From positions 158,137-222,136 of the forward strand of contig NZ_ALAP01000103.1 in assembly GCF_000280905.1 (NCBI RefSeq): a stretch of 64,000 nt of DNA, in the 5' to 3' direction. The notes below the pieces were generated by a model. The model worked only from the letters and a program-made list of their open reading frames with translations. It was not told the DNA's origin and made no database searches. Source of the DNA: Streptomyces sp. AA1529 (lineage in GTDB: Bacteria > Actinomycetota > Actinomycetes > Streptomycetales > Streptomycetaceae). Shown one piece after another: positions 52,401 through 60,573 of the stretch. Positions within the stretch are counted from its first letter, which is position 1; every line of letters begins with the position of its first letter. The position numbers and the translations under genes are program-made.

Positions 52401-54191
52401 GAGGCGCAGCGGCTGCGGCTCCACGAGCCGGATGACGCGGGAGTCGGGGCGCAGCCGCCCCATCACCTCGGCCTCCCGGACCAGGACCTCGCCCCGGCTG
52501 TCGGACAGCGCCACCTTCAGTACGGCCAGCGGGCGCGTCCTGCGCGCCTCGTGCTCCAGATCGCGGACGAGGAAGGCCCGGCTGGTCGAGCCGGTGCCCA
52601 GGCGGCGCAGGACCTCCCAGCGTCCGCCGAGCACATCCCCGGTCACGGCTTCGAGCGGGTCCTTCTCCGGCGCCTCGGCCTCCTCGGCGACGGCGGGGTC
52701 GGCCGGGCTGGTGAGAGTGTCCTCGACCAGCTCCAGCATCTCCAGGAACTCGTCCACCGTGGACAGCCGCCGCTCCGGCCGGTAGGCCGTGGCCGCCTGC
52801 ACCAGGTCGTCGATGTCCTCCGAGAGCCCGTCCACCAGCCCACTGGGCCGCAACCCCTCACCGGCCTCCAGCCGGGCGACCAGCTCGGCCTGGCTCGCCG
52901 CCGGAGCCTTGCCCGTCACCAGCAGATACGTGAGCACGCCCAAGCCGTAGACGTCCAGGGACACCGGGTCGGCGTTCAGCGCCGTCAACTCGGGTGCCAG
53001 GTAAGGGTCGGAGACATCGGCGAGGTGCATCGCGGAAAGGGCCGTCGGCGCGTACCGGGTCGAACCGGCGCCGGAGGAGCCGGTGCCGCTGCGCTGGGTG
53101 GCGATCTGCCAGTCGGAGATCTGCAGATGCGGGTGCTGCCACGCGGCGTCCTCGCCGACCGTCTGTCCCTGGCGGCCCCGGTTGCGGGGAATGACGTGCA
53201 CCGAACGGGCGGCCAACGCCCGGTGGTGGATGCGGCTGGAGTGCGCGGAGCGCATCGTCTCGGCCAACTGGCGCACCAGTGCCATCCGGCCGAGGATGTC
53301 GAGCTTCTCCCCGTACTGGAGCAGATACTCGTCCAGACGCAGCGTCTGCGGGTGGTAGTCGTAGATGAGCGCCGGGCCCGCGGAGTGGCCCGAGGGGTGG
53401 TACTGCTTGTACTGCACCGCCCCCGGATGCCGGAAGCGCTGCAGCACGGCGGCCTCGCGCCGGGCCGCGTTCTCCACGGACTGCCGGATGGTGGCGTCCG
53501 AGCCGCGCTCGCGCAGATAGACCCGCACCCGCGCCGACTCGGGCAACTCGGCGTGCTGGGCCAGGTAGTCGGCCCACGTCTCCCCGGAGTCGAACGCCTT
53601 GCGCTCCAGTTGGTAGGGGCCCACCCGGTATTCGGCGTCACTGCGCCGGATACCCACCCCCTCCAGCGCGCCCTTGAGTTCGCGGGACGTGGTCGGTGTG
53701 ATGCGGTGCCGCTCGTCGCGGGGAGGGCGCTCGAGCATGGCGACCAACTGATCGACGCTGAACACGCCGTTCTGGTCGTGGCCGGGCAACCGGATACGCA
53801 GCGAGTCCTCGGTGAAGCAGACCGCCTCGCCCACCCACGCCCGCCCGCCGCGCTGCCGCAGCAGCCCGCCCAGCTCCCGGGCCTTCTTGCTCACCAGATG
53901 CAGCGGATTGCCGTGCGGACGGCGATGCCCCCGCGGAGTCGTCTGGACCCAGGTTCCGTTCTCACTCGTCAGCGAGCCGTGCCAGTTCTTCAGCTCGATC
54001 ATCCACACCCCGCTGGGCGCGACGACGAGCAGGTCCACCTCCCGCACATGGCCGGTGTTCGCGGTGAACGTGAAGTTCGACCAGGCCCGCCACGGGTCCG
54101 CGTCCGGCAACTGCCGGCGGATGGCCTCCAGCCCGCGACGCTCATGGTCGAACTCGGACTCGGTGACCGTCGTCCACCGGCCTTCCCGCAT
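49440..54191 (-). CDS. pglW: BREX-2 serine/threonine kinase PglW with NERD nuclease-like domain
   Basis: 1583 residues from ATG 54191 (GGGGACGGAACG just upstream). The N-terminal NERD domain (FTFTANTGHVREVDLLVVAPSG, then IELKNWHG) has D/E-x-K nuclease-type residues. A first kinase-like region (~180-480) lacks a clear catalytic loop. The second (~510-790) has GSTSRAFLV, VLKVA, HRDIKPDN (~667) and IDFSLAG, so it looks active. The C-terminal third contains helix-hairpin-helix-like and winged-helix-like segments. PglW autophosphorylates on Ser/Thr and is essential to the Pgl system. It starts the pglW-pglX unit and is divergent from the helicase genes. Confidence 0.92.
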   Translation of the reverse strand: MREGRWTTVTESEFDHERRGLEAIRRQLPDADPWRAWSNFTFTANTGHVREVDLLVVAPSGVWMIELKNWHGSLTSENGTWVQTTPRGHRRPHGNPLHLVSKKARELGGLLRQRGGRAWVGEAVCFTEDSLRIRLPGHDQNGVFSVDQLVAMLERPPRDERHRITPTTSRELKGALEGVGIRRSDAEYRVGPYQLERKAFDSGETWADYLAQHAELPESARVRVYLRERGSDATIRQSVENAARREAAVLQRFRHPGAVQYKQYHPSGHSAGPALIYDYHPQTLRLDEYLLQYGEKLDILGRMALVRQLAETMRSAHSSRIHHRALAARSVHVIPRNRGRQGQTVGEDAAWQHPHLQISDWQIATQRSGTGSSGAGSTRYAPTALSAMHLADVSDPYLAPELTALNADPVSLDVYGLGVLTYLLVTGKAPAASQAELVARLEAGEGLRPSGLVDGLSEDIDDLVQAATAYRPERRLSTVDEFLEMLELVEDTLTSPADPAVAEEAEAPEKDPLEAVTGDVLGGRWEVLRRLGTGSTSRAFLVRDLEHEARRTRPLAVLKVALSDSRGEVLVREAEVMGRLRPDSRVIRLVEPQPLRLGGRTVLALEYVGDEREEAVEPSASGSGRRRHRGETVARLLREGGRLQIDQLEAYGDYLFGAVDFLEGESVWHRDIKPDNIAIRVRPNRTRELVLIDFSLAGYPAKNHEAGTEGYLDPFIGTLVRTAYDSHAERYAVAVTLHQMASGELPKWGDGSVLPRQTDPEEFPCPTIAADAFEPAVRDGLVRFFRKALHRDAAERFPELKPMRDAWKRIFLDASQTVPSSHRSRHSSHPGHSGQDGRAAQQQQQGGQPKAADGTPDGRPGIADAEPLSAEQQREQLAEQVTRDTHLSAAGLTPAAESFLYGLGITTVGGLLDYSRRKLLNAPGLGAKTRGEVQRRQRQWGELLREAPVSPLTARGRAEAKEELAQLTRTESAVADGVAATTDRPEELPESALRALSLDTLATVLVPELNNNGSNHNKVEMVRLLLRLPDEHGTLPGIGVWPKQREVADALGLSAGRIPQMLKEERKRWKKRPEVRALRDEITELLAGLGRVASAVEIADALVLRRGTQLPERPQRRALALAAVRAVVEVEQLEPESAQFQHQPNRKATEEVLGAGLLALDVREADEETGMEGDPPDTPTAPGLLDYASRLGKTADRLARLDTLPTATTVLAELGALTPPPGEVEWDERRLVELAASASTNAAATPRLEIYPRDLDLVRALRLTQAGLVRLNPGVPDEWQPGLTGQDVHERVRTRFPELVVPDGRGGTTRDLPTAGPLTKALRSAGFDLTLSLREDTKTLRYLPTRMDSASSYLTTGAWRRSTDVGTVTRYSDDPTLADAVRTDERLLASARRDGYRVLTVREARAWQATQELGSADGRFRARVVSVTELFLEAMHALVPEGTKPTWETLLKADVAEPGSRGAMKFAEYARTAWGSVEPRVRELLGGGADSGFRAGSGPGEGPVLLTDAAVFARYDAMGVLDRLAEAARQGGRGLWLLVPQSDPAREPKLGSVAVAYQAGLGEWITLPESWVQNAHRSGASSK

Positions 54192-54497
54192 CGTTCCGTC
54201 CCCGCCTTCTCAAGCCACCGTGCATGGTTGACGGATCGCCGGCTCTTGCCGCCCCCCGACAAGGCGATCACCATCAGGGTGAAAATCGTAACTGTGGGAG
54301 GCGGCATACGCGCCGCTCACGTGCAGATCCGCGACGGCAGCAGGCATCACCCACGCCCTTGCGACATGGCTGCGCGGCGCCGGTATCCTTGATCGCCTCG
54401 CCATCTGCGGCCCGCCGGGCTTCCGCTCCGTTCACCCGGAGACACACGGACACGCCCCCACCCGCACGAGTCACATCGTGCTGCCTGGGGGCATTTC
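54192..54497. other. Divergent intergenic region between pglW and the first nuclease-helicase gene
   Basis: 306 bases. The left part should hold the pglW promoter (not resolved). TTGCGA at 54359-54364 and TATCCT at 54384-54389, 19 bases apart, form a weak candidate promoter for the plus-strand gene. Its transcript would begin about 10 bases before the conserved leader annotated at 54407-54491. Confidence 0.45.
54407..54491 (+). promoter_or_regulatory. Structured 5' leader, copy 1 (ribosome-binding-site hairpin)
   Basis: Nearly identical over about 80 bases to 56441-56522 ahead of the paralogous gene. Predicted stems: CTCCG/CGGAG with a 6-base loop, and a long stem in which CCCCCA (54455-54460) pairs with TGGGGG (54486-54491), enclosing CACGA (54465-54469) with TCGTG (54476-54480). 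TGGGGG is also the Shine-Dalgarno sequence for the TTG start at 54498, so the folded form would hide it. Confidence 0.6.
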
Positions 54498-56378
54498 TTG
54501 TTGTTCCGCGCGTCCGCCAAGACGGTTGCCGCCATGGCGATGGACGGCTCCCTCTTCTTCCAGTTGACCGAGCAGTTCTTCCACCAGCACGGCCACGGGG
54601 TCGGCTCCTCGGAGGCCCGCTCCTGGGAACGGAGCATCCCCGCGCTCGTGACCGCACTCAACGAAGCCGGCCTCGGCGACGTCGAGGTGCTCCTCGAGTA
54701 CGCCCTCCCGCTGAACAGCAAGCGCGCCGACGCGGTACTCGCGGGTCGGCATCCCGCCACCGGGGAGCCCTCCTATGTCGTGGTCGAGCTCAAGCAATGG
54801 GGGCAGGCGGAACCCGACGAGGAGGATGCGGAGCTGTGCCACGTCGGCCGCACGGCTCCCGTGCTCAACCCGATCGAGCAGGTCCGCCGATACTGCCAGT
54901 ACCTCGTCAACTTCAACGGTGCCCTGGCCGAGCACCCGCACCGCGTGAGTGGCGTGGCCTACCTGCACAACGCCACCGAGTTCGGTGTCGCCGGTCTGCG
55001 CGCGATCGAGCGGGACGACCAGGGCCAGATGTTCACCGGACAGCAGCGAGGCGAGTTCCTGAAGTACCTCCGCTCCAAACTGAGCGACACGGCCCCCGGG
55101 GCACCGAGGGCCGACGAGCTTCTCAACGGCAAGCAGGGCCCCTCGAAGCAACTGATGGCCATCGCGGCCCAGGAAGTGCGCGAGCGGGAGCAGTTCGTGC
55201 TCCTGGACGAGCAGCAGGTGGCGTACCGCATGGTCCTCAACGCCGTCCGGAAGGCGAAGCAGGCCGACAGCAAGGAGGTCGTGGTCGTCACCGGCGGCCC
55301 CGGCACGGGCAAGAGCGTCATCGCTCTCTCCCTGCTGGGCGAGCTCTACCGGCAGGGGATTTCCGCGCTGCACGCCACCGGCTCGCAGGCGTTCACCAAG
55401 ACGATGCGCAAGGTGGCGGGCTTCCGGAAGCGCGAGGTGCAGGACCTCTTCAAATACTTCAACAGCTTCATGGCCGCCGAGAAGAACTCCCTCGATGTGC
55501 TGATCTGCGACGAGGCGCACCGCATGCGGGAGACCTCTGCCAACCGCTACACCTCCGCCGCTCTCCGCACCGGCAAACCCCAGGTGGAAGAGCTGATCGA
55601 CGCCGCTCGCGTCCCTGTCTTCCTCCTCGACCAGCACCAGGTCGTCCGCCCCGGCGAACTGGGTACCGAGGCCGAGATCAGGGCCGCGGCCGAGAAGAAG
55701 AACCTCGCCTGCACCGTCATCCCGCTGGACAGCCAGTTTCGCTGCGGCGGCAGCGACGCGTATCTCCGGTGGGTCGTGCGGCTCCTGGGACTGGAGGAGG
55801 GCGGCCCCGTCGTCTGGGAGCCGGACGACAGGATGGAGCTGCGGATCGCCGACAGCCCGGAGGAGATGGAGCGCTTCCTCGACGAACGGCGCGCCCAGGG
55901 CTTCGGCGCCCGGATGTCGGCCGGCTACTGCTGGACGTGGTCGCCCGAGCCGAAGCCGGGAGAGCCCCTGCCCGCCGACGTCGTGATCGGCGACTGGGCA
56001 CGCCCCTGGAACCTGCGAGGCGACCGAGGGGTGGCGGGGGCGCCCCCCTCTGCGCTGTGGGCCACCGACCCGGCCGGGTTCGGACAGGTCGGGTGCGTCT
56101 ACACGGCCCAGGGCTTCGAGTACGACTGGTCGGGTGTCATCATCGGGCCCGACCTGCTCTGGCGCGGTGACCGGTGGATCACCGACCGTACGGTGTCGAA
56201 GGACCCGGCTTTCACGAAGACGACGTCCGACGACGACGTGGACCGGCTCATCCGCAACACCTACAAGGTCCTGCTGACACGCGGCATGGTCGGCACCGTG
56301 GTCCACTCGACGGATCCCGAGACTCAGGCGAAGCTCCGCGAACTGGTCGGCGCCCAGCTCGAGACTGCTGCCGTGTGA
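54498..56378 (+). CDS. PD-(D/E)xK nuclease - DUF2075/Schlafen-type helicase fusion (copy 1)
   Basis: 626 residues. TTG 54498 is chosen as start because GGGGG is six bases upstream; ATG 54534 is an alternative. Residues ~20-130 are a nuclease-like domain: Asp 78 in NSKRADAVLAG and Glu 97/Lys 99 in VVVELKQWG. The SF1-like ATPase/helicase follows: GGPGTGKSVI (Walker A, near 265-272), LICDEAHRMRE (Walker B), LLDQHQVVRPGE, DSQFRCGGSDAYLRW, YTAQGFEYDW and NTYKVLLTRGM (motif VI). Such proteins are used against foreign nucleic acids or as RNA helicase-nucleases. A closely related gene follows 154 bases later; both sit back-to-back with BREX-2 pglW. The defence role is inferred. Confidence 0.85.
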   Translation: MLFRASAKTVAAMAMDGSLFFQLTEQFFHQHGHGVGSSEARSWERSIPALVTALNEAGLGDVEVLLEYALPLNSKRADAVLAGRHPATGEPSYVVVELKQWGQAEPDEEDAELCHVGRTAPVLNPIEQVRRYCQYLVNFNGALAEHPHRVSGVAYLHNATEFGVAGLRAIERDDQGQMFTGQQRGEFLKYLRSKLSDTAPGAPRADELLNGKQGPSKQLMAIAAQEVREREQFVLLDEQQVAYRMVLNAVRKAKQADSKEVVVVTGGPGTGKSVIALSLLGELYRQGISALHATGSQAFTKTMRKVAGFRKREVQDLFKYFNSFMAAEKNSLDVLICDEAHRMRETSANRYTSAALRTGKPQVEELIDAARVPVFLLDQHQVVRPGELGTEAEIRAAAEKKNLACTVIPLDSQFRCGGSDAYLRWVVRLLGLEEGGPVVWEPDDRMELRIADSPEEMERFLDERRAQGFGARMSAGYCWTWSPEPKPGEPLPADVVIGDWARPWNLRGDRGVAGAPPSALWATDPAGFGQVGCVYTAQGFEYDWSGVIIGPDLLWRGDRWITDRTVSKDPAFTKTTSDDDVDRLIRNTYKVLLTRGMVGTVVHSTDPETQAKLRELVGAQLETAAV

Positions 56379-56440
56379 CACCGTGACACCGCCGCGACCG
56401 CGCCCGGTCGTCGCCGTTCACTAGAATTGCCCAGAACATT

Positions 56441-56524
56441 GCGGCCCGACGGGCTTCCGCTCCGCTCATCCGGAGCCACACGGACACGCCCCCACCCGCA
56501 CGAGTCACTCGTGCCTTGGGGGAG
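56441..56524 (+). promoter_or_regulatory. Structured 5' leader, copy 2 (ribosome-binding-site hairpin)
   Basis: Same architecture as copy 1. CTCCG/CGGAG forms the first stem. CCCCCA (56489-56494) pairs with TGGGGG (56517-56522), and CACGAG (56499-56504) with CTCGTG (56508-56513) around TCA. GGGGGAG (56518-56524) is the ribosome binding site of the GTG at 56533. A candidate -10, TAGAAT, is at 56422-56427, just upstream, so the leader would lie at the 5' end of the mRNA. Differences between copies in the upper stem preserve pairing. Confidence 0.6.
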
Positions 56525-56532
56525 ACCAGTCC

Positions 56533-58626
56533 GTGTCCATGCTTCTGCTGAAGCTCCGTGCCGAAGACCTGCTCACGCTGGACGAGCGGCACCGCATGGT
56601 GCCGCACCTGGCAGAGCGGTGGAAATACTTCCGGGAGAAGGAAGTCTCCGTCGGTGAGCGGACCGCGTGGGCAGAGAGCCTGGTGGAGCTGGCCCACACC
56701 ATGGTGAACGCGGATCTCGGACACGTCGAGATGATCGTCGAGTGCGCAGCCACCGTCGGCGGAGATCCGAAGCACGCCCAGACCATCGATGTGGTGCTGG
56801 TCGGGAGGCATCCGGTATCGCATGGCCTCTCCGTGCAACTCGTCGAGCTGAAAAGATGGTCGACCGTGACGCAGGTGGAGGCCGCAACCGCCGAGAAGGT
56901 CTATGTGCCAGGAATCCCGAAAGCGAAGAAGCACCCCGCCCTGCAACTGGCGACCAGTTTCGACCTCTTCGCTGGGGAAATCGGACCGCTCCACGGGATT
57001 ACCGTCGAGTGCAGCGGCTTCACCTACCTGCACAACGCCACCCAGGAGTCGGTTCAGCCACTCTTTGACATCACTGCGCCGACAGGGGCCTACTCCGCGG
57101 TCTATACCCGTGACCGGCGGGAACAGCTGATGGAAGACATGCGGGCACACTTCGGGGAGGACAGCGGGATCTCCCATGCCGAGACCCTCCTCAGCCGCAT
57201 GGGCTTGCGGAACACATCCCTGCTGGATGCCATGATCATGTCTCGCGGGGAGGACACTGTCTTCACCTTGCGTCGCGATCAGCGGAAGGTGGCGGATCAC
57301 GTCAAGGACAGGGCCGCCAAGGTTCTGGGCATGCATGCCACTGGGTCCGAGCGTGCCGTCTTCGTCGTCACCGGCGGTGCGGGAACTGGGAAGAGCGCCA
57401 TCGGTCTGCAGCTCAAAGCCGAGTTCGAAGCAGCGGGCCGCGATGTCCGCTATGCGAGCGGTTCCAGGGCTTTCAACGGAGCAATCCAGAACCACGTGGG
57501 CTACGGAGATCGCGCATTCAGGGACAGTTTCGCCTATTTCAGCAGCTTTGTCACTCCGCCGCAGGAACCCTTGGATGTGCTGATCTGCGACGAGGCGCAC
57601 CGGCTGAGGGAGCGCTCCACGAACCACCGCCTCCCTCCAGAAATGCAGGGAACCAAGCCGCAGGTCGATGAGCTGCTGGACGCATCACGGGTGACGGTGT
57701 TCTTTCTTGATGAAGGGCAGTCCGTTCGGCCCAATGAGGTGGGCACGGTAAACCTGATCAAGAATGCGGCGGAACGGCGGGGGGCGCCGGTCGTCTCATT
57801 CGACCTGAGGCACCAGTATCGGTGCGGCGGAAGCAACTCCTATGTGTACTGGGTTCAGGATGTTCTGGGTATGTCAGGTCAGGGCCCGAAGGTGTGGGTC
57901 CCGGACGGGCTGATGCATGTCGAGGTCGCGGAATCACCCGAGGAGATGGAGCGGATCATTCATCACGAGGCGCGTATGGGTGCTTCCGCACGTATGGTGG
58001 CGGGGTTCTGCTGGCCCTGGAACAAGCCGCAGAACCCTGGAAAGCGACTGGAGGCGGATGTACGCATCGGCGACTGGCGCCGACCGTGGAATGCTGACAG
58101 CGAGAGCTACTGCGAGAACGGCACCGTGCCTCCGTCGAAGATCTGGGCCGTGCACGAAGCCGGTATCAGCCAGATCGGCTGCGTGTACACCGCCCAAGGA
58201 CTCGAATGGGATTGGTGCGGGGTCATCATGGGCGAAGACATGGTGTGGCGCGACGGCCGTTGGGTGTTTCGGCGAGGTCGATGGTGCAAGGAAAAGGGAA
58301 GCCGAATCAAGCGGGTTGCCGCGCCGGGTTCACTGGATGACAAGGTTCGGACGAAAAACCTGAGTGACACTCAGTTCGCTACCTGTGTCCGTAATGCTTA
58401 TCACGTCCTCATGACCCGTGCCAGTCGTGCGACGGTGCTCTACTCGACGGACGAGGAGACGAGGGAACACCTCAAGGAACTCGTCGGGGAAGTGCAGATT
58501 CACGGTCTCAGGCCGTCATGGAAACGTCTGCCCCCCGGCTTGCGCGTCCAGCATCAAATGCGCCCTGATCAGGGTAAGAAAAAACAGAAGGCAACCAGCA
58601 AAGAGCAGACCCTGCCGCTGTTCTAG
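56533..58626 (+). CDS. PD-(D/E)xK nuclease - DUF2075/Schlafen-type helicase fusion (copy 2)
   Basis: 697 residues; GTG 56533 with GGGGGAG nine bases upstream. Paralogue of the preceding gene with the same order: nuclease-like N-domain (TIDVVLVGRHP, then VELKRWS), Walker A GGAGTGKSAI, Walker B LICDEAHRLRE, FLDEGQSVRPNE, LRHQYRCGGSNSYVYW, YTAQGLEWDW and NAYHVLMTRAS. It has an insertion with a basic patch (RRGRWCKEKGSRIKR) and a Lys-rich C-terminal tail. GC is somewhat lower than in copy 1, so separate acquisition is possible despite the shared leader. It probably handles foreign or damaged nucleic acids; no substrate is known. Confidence 0.85.
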   Translation: MSMLLLKLRAEDLLTLDERHRMVPHLAERWKYFREKEVSVGERTAWAESLVELAHTMVNADLGHVEMIVECAATVGGDPKHAQTIDVVLVGRHPVSHGLSVQLVELKRWSTVTQVEAATAEKVYVPGIPKAKKHPALQLATSFDLFAGEIGPLHGITVECSGFTYLHNATQESVQPLFDITAPTGAYSAVYTRDRREQLMEDMRAHFGEDSGISHAETLLSRMGLRNTSLLDAMIMSRGEDTVFTLRRDQRKVADHVKDRAAKVLGMHATGSERAVFVVTGGAGTGKSAIGLQLKAEFEAAGRDVRYASGSRAFNGAIQNHVGYGDRAFRDSFAYFSSFVTPPQEPLDVLICDEAHRLRERSTNHRLPPEMQGTKPQVDELLDASRVTVFFLDEGQSVRPNEVGTVNLIKNAAERRGAPVVSFDLRHQYRCGGSNSYVYWVQDVLGMSGQGPKVWVPDGLMHVEVAESPEEMERIIHHEARMGASARMVAGFCWPWNKPQNPGKRLEADVRIGDWRRPWNADSESYCENGTVPPSKIWAVHEAGISQIGCVYTAQGLEWDWCGVIMGEDMVWRDGRWVFRRGRWCKEKGSRIKRVAAPGSLDDKVRTKNLSDTQFATCVRNAYHVLMTRASRATVLYSTDEETREHLKELVGEVQIHGLRPSWKRLPPGLRVQHQMRPDQGKKKQKATSKEQTLPLF

Positions 58627-58647
58627 AATTCGATCAGTGGGAAGAAG

Positions 58648-58674
58648 CGTGGCGGGCTCTCCGGACCCGCCACG
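58648..58674. terminator. Hairpin downstream of the second helicase
   Basis: CGTGGCGGG (58648-58656) and CCCGCCACG (58666-58674) form a perfect 9-bp stem with a 9-base loop, 21 bases after the stop codon. Confidence 0.65.
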
Positions 58675-58684
58675 GCCACCCACC

Positions 58685-58822
58685 TCAGAAGAGATGGGTG
58701 GCTACTGCTACCAGTCCCGTTGCCAGCAAGCTGGTGACGGTGTTGGTAGCGATGTCGAGCAGGATCTTGCGGACCCGTGCACGACGCGCGGACTTGTACT
58801 CGACCGGCTCCACTCTTACCAC
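58685..58822 (-). CDS. Possible 45-residue single-helix peptide
   Basis: GTG 58822 to TGA 58685. The peptide has a basic N-terminal half (YKSARRARVRKI) and a hydrophobic C-terminal half (ATNTVTSLLATGLVAVATHLF) compatible with one membrane helix. This is the shape of small membrane toxins and regulatory peptides. The ribosome binding site is weak and no coupling exists, so coding status is doubtful. Confidence 0.25.
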   Translation of the reverse strand: MVRVEPVEYKSARRARVRKILLDIATNTVTSLLATGLVAVATHLF

Positions 58823-59353
58823 TCCACAGGGTGAGTTGCTGATAGCAGAGCGGGATTGCCCTACCGGGCAGCCGCAAGGTCCGTGCTGTGAAAACACGAC
58901 GTGCCATCCGCTCCTCACACTCACTGCAGTGAGAATGGAACGTGAGCCTCGTACCCTCCGGGAAGGTGCGCAGCACAACAACCGTATCGCATCGAGTGGT
59001 TGCGTCCTGGTGGGCGGGCCTCACCTGCCCGGCGTCGTGAACACTGCCTGCCTCCTTGTAGGCGGCTCACGCTGCCGCACCGCGCTGCCCGAAACCGACT
59101 GAAGGTCTCAGGAGGGCGTGGTGGTGCGACCGTGCCTGGCCTTACGGCCGCCGATGCAACTGTCGGCCCGAACGTCGTCCAGAGCTCAGCGAAAAGCGGG
59201 GCGGCGAGCGGTCGCCCTCGGCGGTCGGCACGCTTCCTGAAAGTGCTGCTTCGTCGACAGAGCTGGCGCCGCTGGCCTTCGCGCCTTGCTATTGCTCCGG
59301 GATGGCTGAGATGCAGGGCGGGCGCTTGGTGTCCCGTCTGCCAGAATCGGCGA

Positions 59354-59722
59354 GTGCTGAGAGTCGGTTCCGTCGTGCTGGGTGTCTCCGATGTGCCGCG
59401 TGCGGCCGCGTTCTGGTCGGCGGCCCTGGGCTACGTCGCCCGTGAGGAGATGGCCGACGACTGGGTGGTGCTGGTGCCGGCGGAGGGGACCGGGGTGCAA
59501 CTCTCGCTCGGTCTCAGCGAGACACCTGTCCAGGAACATCCCCGGGTTCATCTGGACCTGTACGCCGGGGACGCGCGTGATCAGGCCGCCGAGGTCGAGC
59601 GACTGGTCTCGCTGGGGGCGCGGCGGGTCGACTGGGATCTCGCTTCGGAGGACGCGGACTTCGTCGTGCTCGCCGACACGGAGGGCAACCGCTTCTGCGT
59701 CATCGACACCGGACATCACTGA
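59354..59722 (+). CDS. VOC-family (glyoxalase/bleomycin-resistance fold) protein
   Basis: 122 residues from GTG 59354. It opens LRVGSVVLGVSDVPRAAAFW, followed by ALGYV, a VQLSLGLSE strand, HPRVHLDLYAGD and a final DTEGNRFCVID, all typical of single-domain VOC proteins with two beta-alpha-beta-beta-beta units. The C-terminal EGN motif and mid-domain His/Glu are those seen in metal-binding members. The enzyme or binding partner is unknown. It is monocistronic and convergent with the DUF1266 gene, 32 bases apart. Confidence 0.85.
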   Translation: MLRVGSVVLGVSDVPRAAAFWSAALGYVAREEMADDWVVLVPAEGTGVQLSLGLSETPVQEHPRVHLDLYAGDARDQAAEVERLVSLGARRVDWDLASEDADFVVLADTEGNRFCVIDTGHH

Positions 59723-59754
59723 CAGCGAGTGCAGGCCTCCGGAAGCCCGGCCCC

Positions 59755-60573
59755 TCAGCCCCGCAGCGGCAGCGCCGTCCAGGGGCTCTTGCGGTCGGCG
59801 GTGAGGAGCCGGTGGGAGTCGCGGACCTCGCGGTACCAGGAGCCGAAAGCGTCCTCGTCGAAGTGCAGGCAGCGGCCGAGGACGTAGCCGAGGGAGAAGT
59901 CTCTCCAGGTGTCGTATTCCTCCGCCGCTGCGGAGCCCACGACGCGGAGGGCTTCGCGTGCCTCGTCGGACTGTGCGAAGCCCGCGTCCACGCCCCAGCA
60001 GGCCATGTTGGCGGCCCGGCCCAGGTCCCAGGCCAGGGTGCGGCGTACGACGGCGTCGTGGTGCAGCAGGCCGTCCTCGCGGAAGCGGGCCTCGTAGCGC
60101 AGGACGCGGCTGACGGTCTCGCGGAGCGCCGCCGAGGTGTCGCGCAGTTCGGGGTGGTGGGGGCCGAGCCGGTCCACCAGCCAGCGTCCCAGTGCGTCGT
60201 TCCACGCCTGCTCCGAGACCGGCTGTCCGGCCTCCGGGGTGCCCTGCCGCCGGACGTGAAGCGCGGCGCGGGCTCCCATGGCCATGTCCCACAGCGGGGT
60301 GGAGATCTGGCCGTCCAGCAGCTCCTGCACCATCTCGTGCCACTGGTGCGCGTCGGTGACGTTCCACATGGACTTGAGCCGGGTGCGCTCCCAGGTGGGT
60401 GCCGGGCGCGGGTCGGCGACCGTGTTCCACGGGTCGCCGTTGGCGTACTTCAGATGTGCTCCGCAGGCGAGGCCGCGCAGCACCGACTGGTCCGTCTCGC
60501 CCCCGGCGCGGGCCGACCGCAGCCGGTCGCCCGCCCAGGGGAAGATCGGCGACTTGCGGAGAAAACCGAACAC
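59755..60573 (-). CDS. DUF1266 domain protein
   Basis: 272 residues from GTG 60573 with GGGGG six bases upstream. Features: short N-terminal FGFLRKSPIFPWAGDRLRSA, then helical segments containing WNVTDAHQWHEMVQELLDG, WDLGRAANMACWGVDAGF, WRDFSLGYVLGRCLHFDED and a final SPWTALPL. These Trp-rich repeats define DUF1266 (YbeU/YbeR-like), whose function is unknown. It is encoded downstream of the PLP decarboxylase on the same strand with a 74-base gap. Confidence 0.8.
   Translation of the reverse strand: MFGFLRKSPIFPWAGDRLRSARAGGETDQSVLRGLACGAHLKYANGDPWNTVADPRPAPTWERTRLKSMWNVTDAHQWHEMVQELLDGQISTPLWDMAMGARAALHVRRQGTPEAGQPVSEQAWNDALGRWLVDRLGPHHPELRDTSAALRETVSRVLRYEARFREDGLLHHDAVVRRTLAWDLGRAANMACWGVDAGFAQSDEAREALRVVGSAAAEEYDTWRDFSLGYVLGRCLHFDEDAFGSWYREVRDSHRLLTADRKSPWTALPLRG

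Larger units (their letters stand above)
58627..59353. other. 727-base stretch with little recognisable coding
   Basis: It contains a terminator hairpin at its left end, a possible small hydrophobic peptide on the minus strand, and otherwise only short open frames without family resemblance. CAGAAT at 59342-59347 lies seven bases before the GTG of the VOC gene, suggesting a leaderless transcript. No repeat or mobile-element end was found. Confidence 0.5.

Noticed and set aside
59000..59353. N-terminal extension of the VOC gene to an upstream ATG
   Set aside because: The added 118 residues are Arg/Ala-rich and have no similarity to VOC proteins, whose first strand begins right at GTG 59354.
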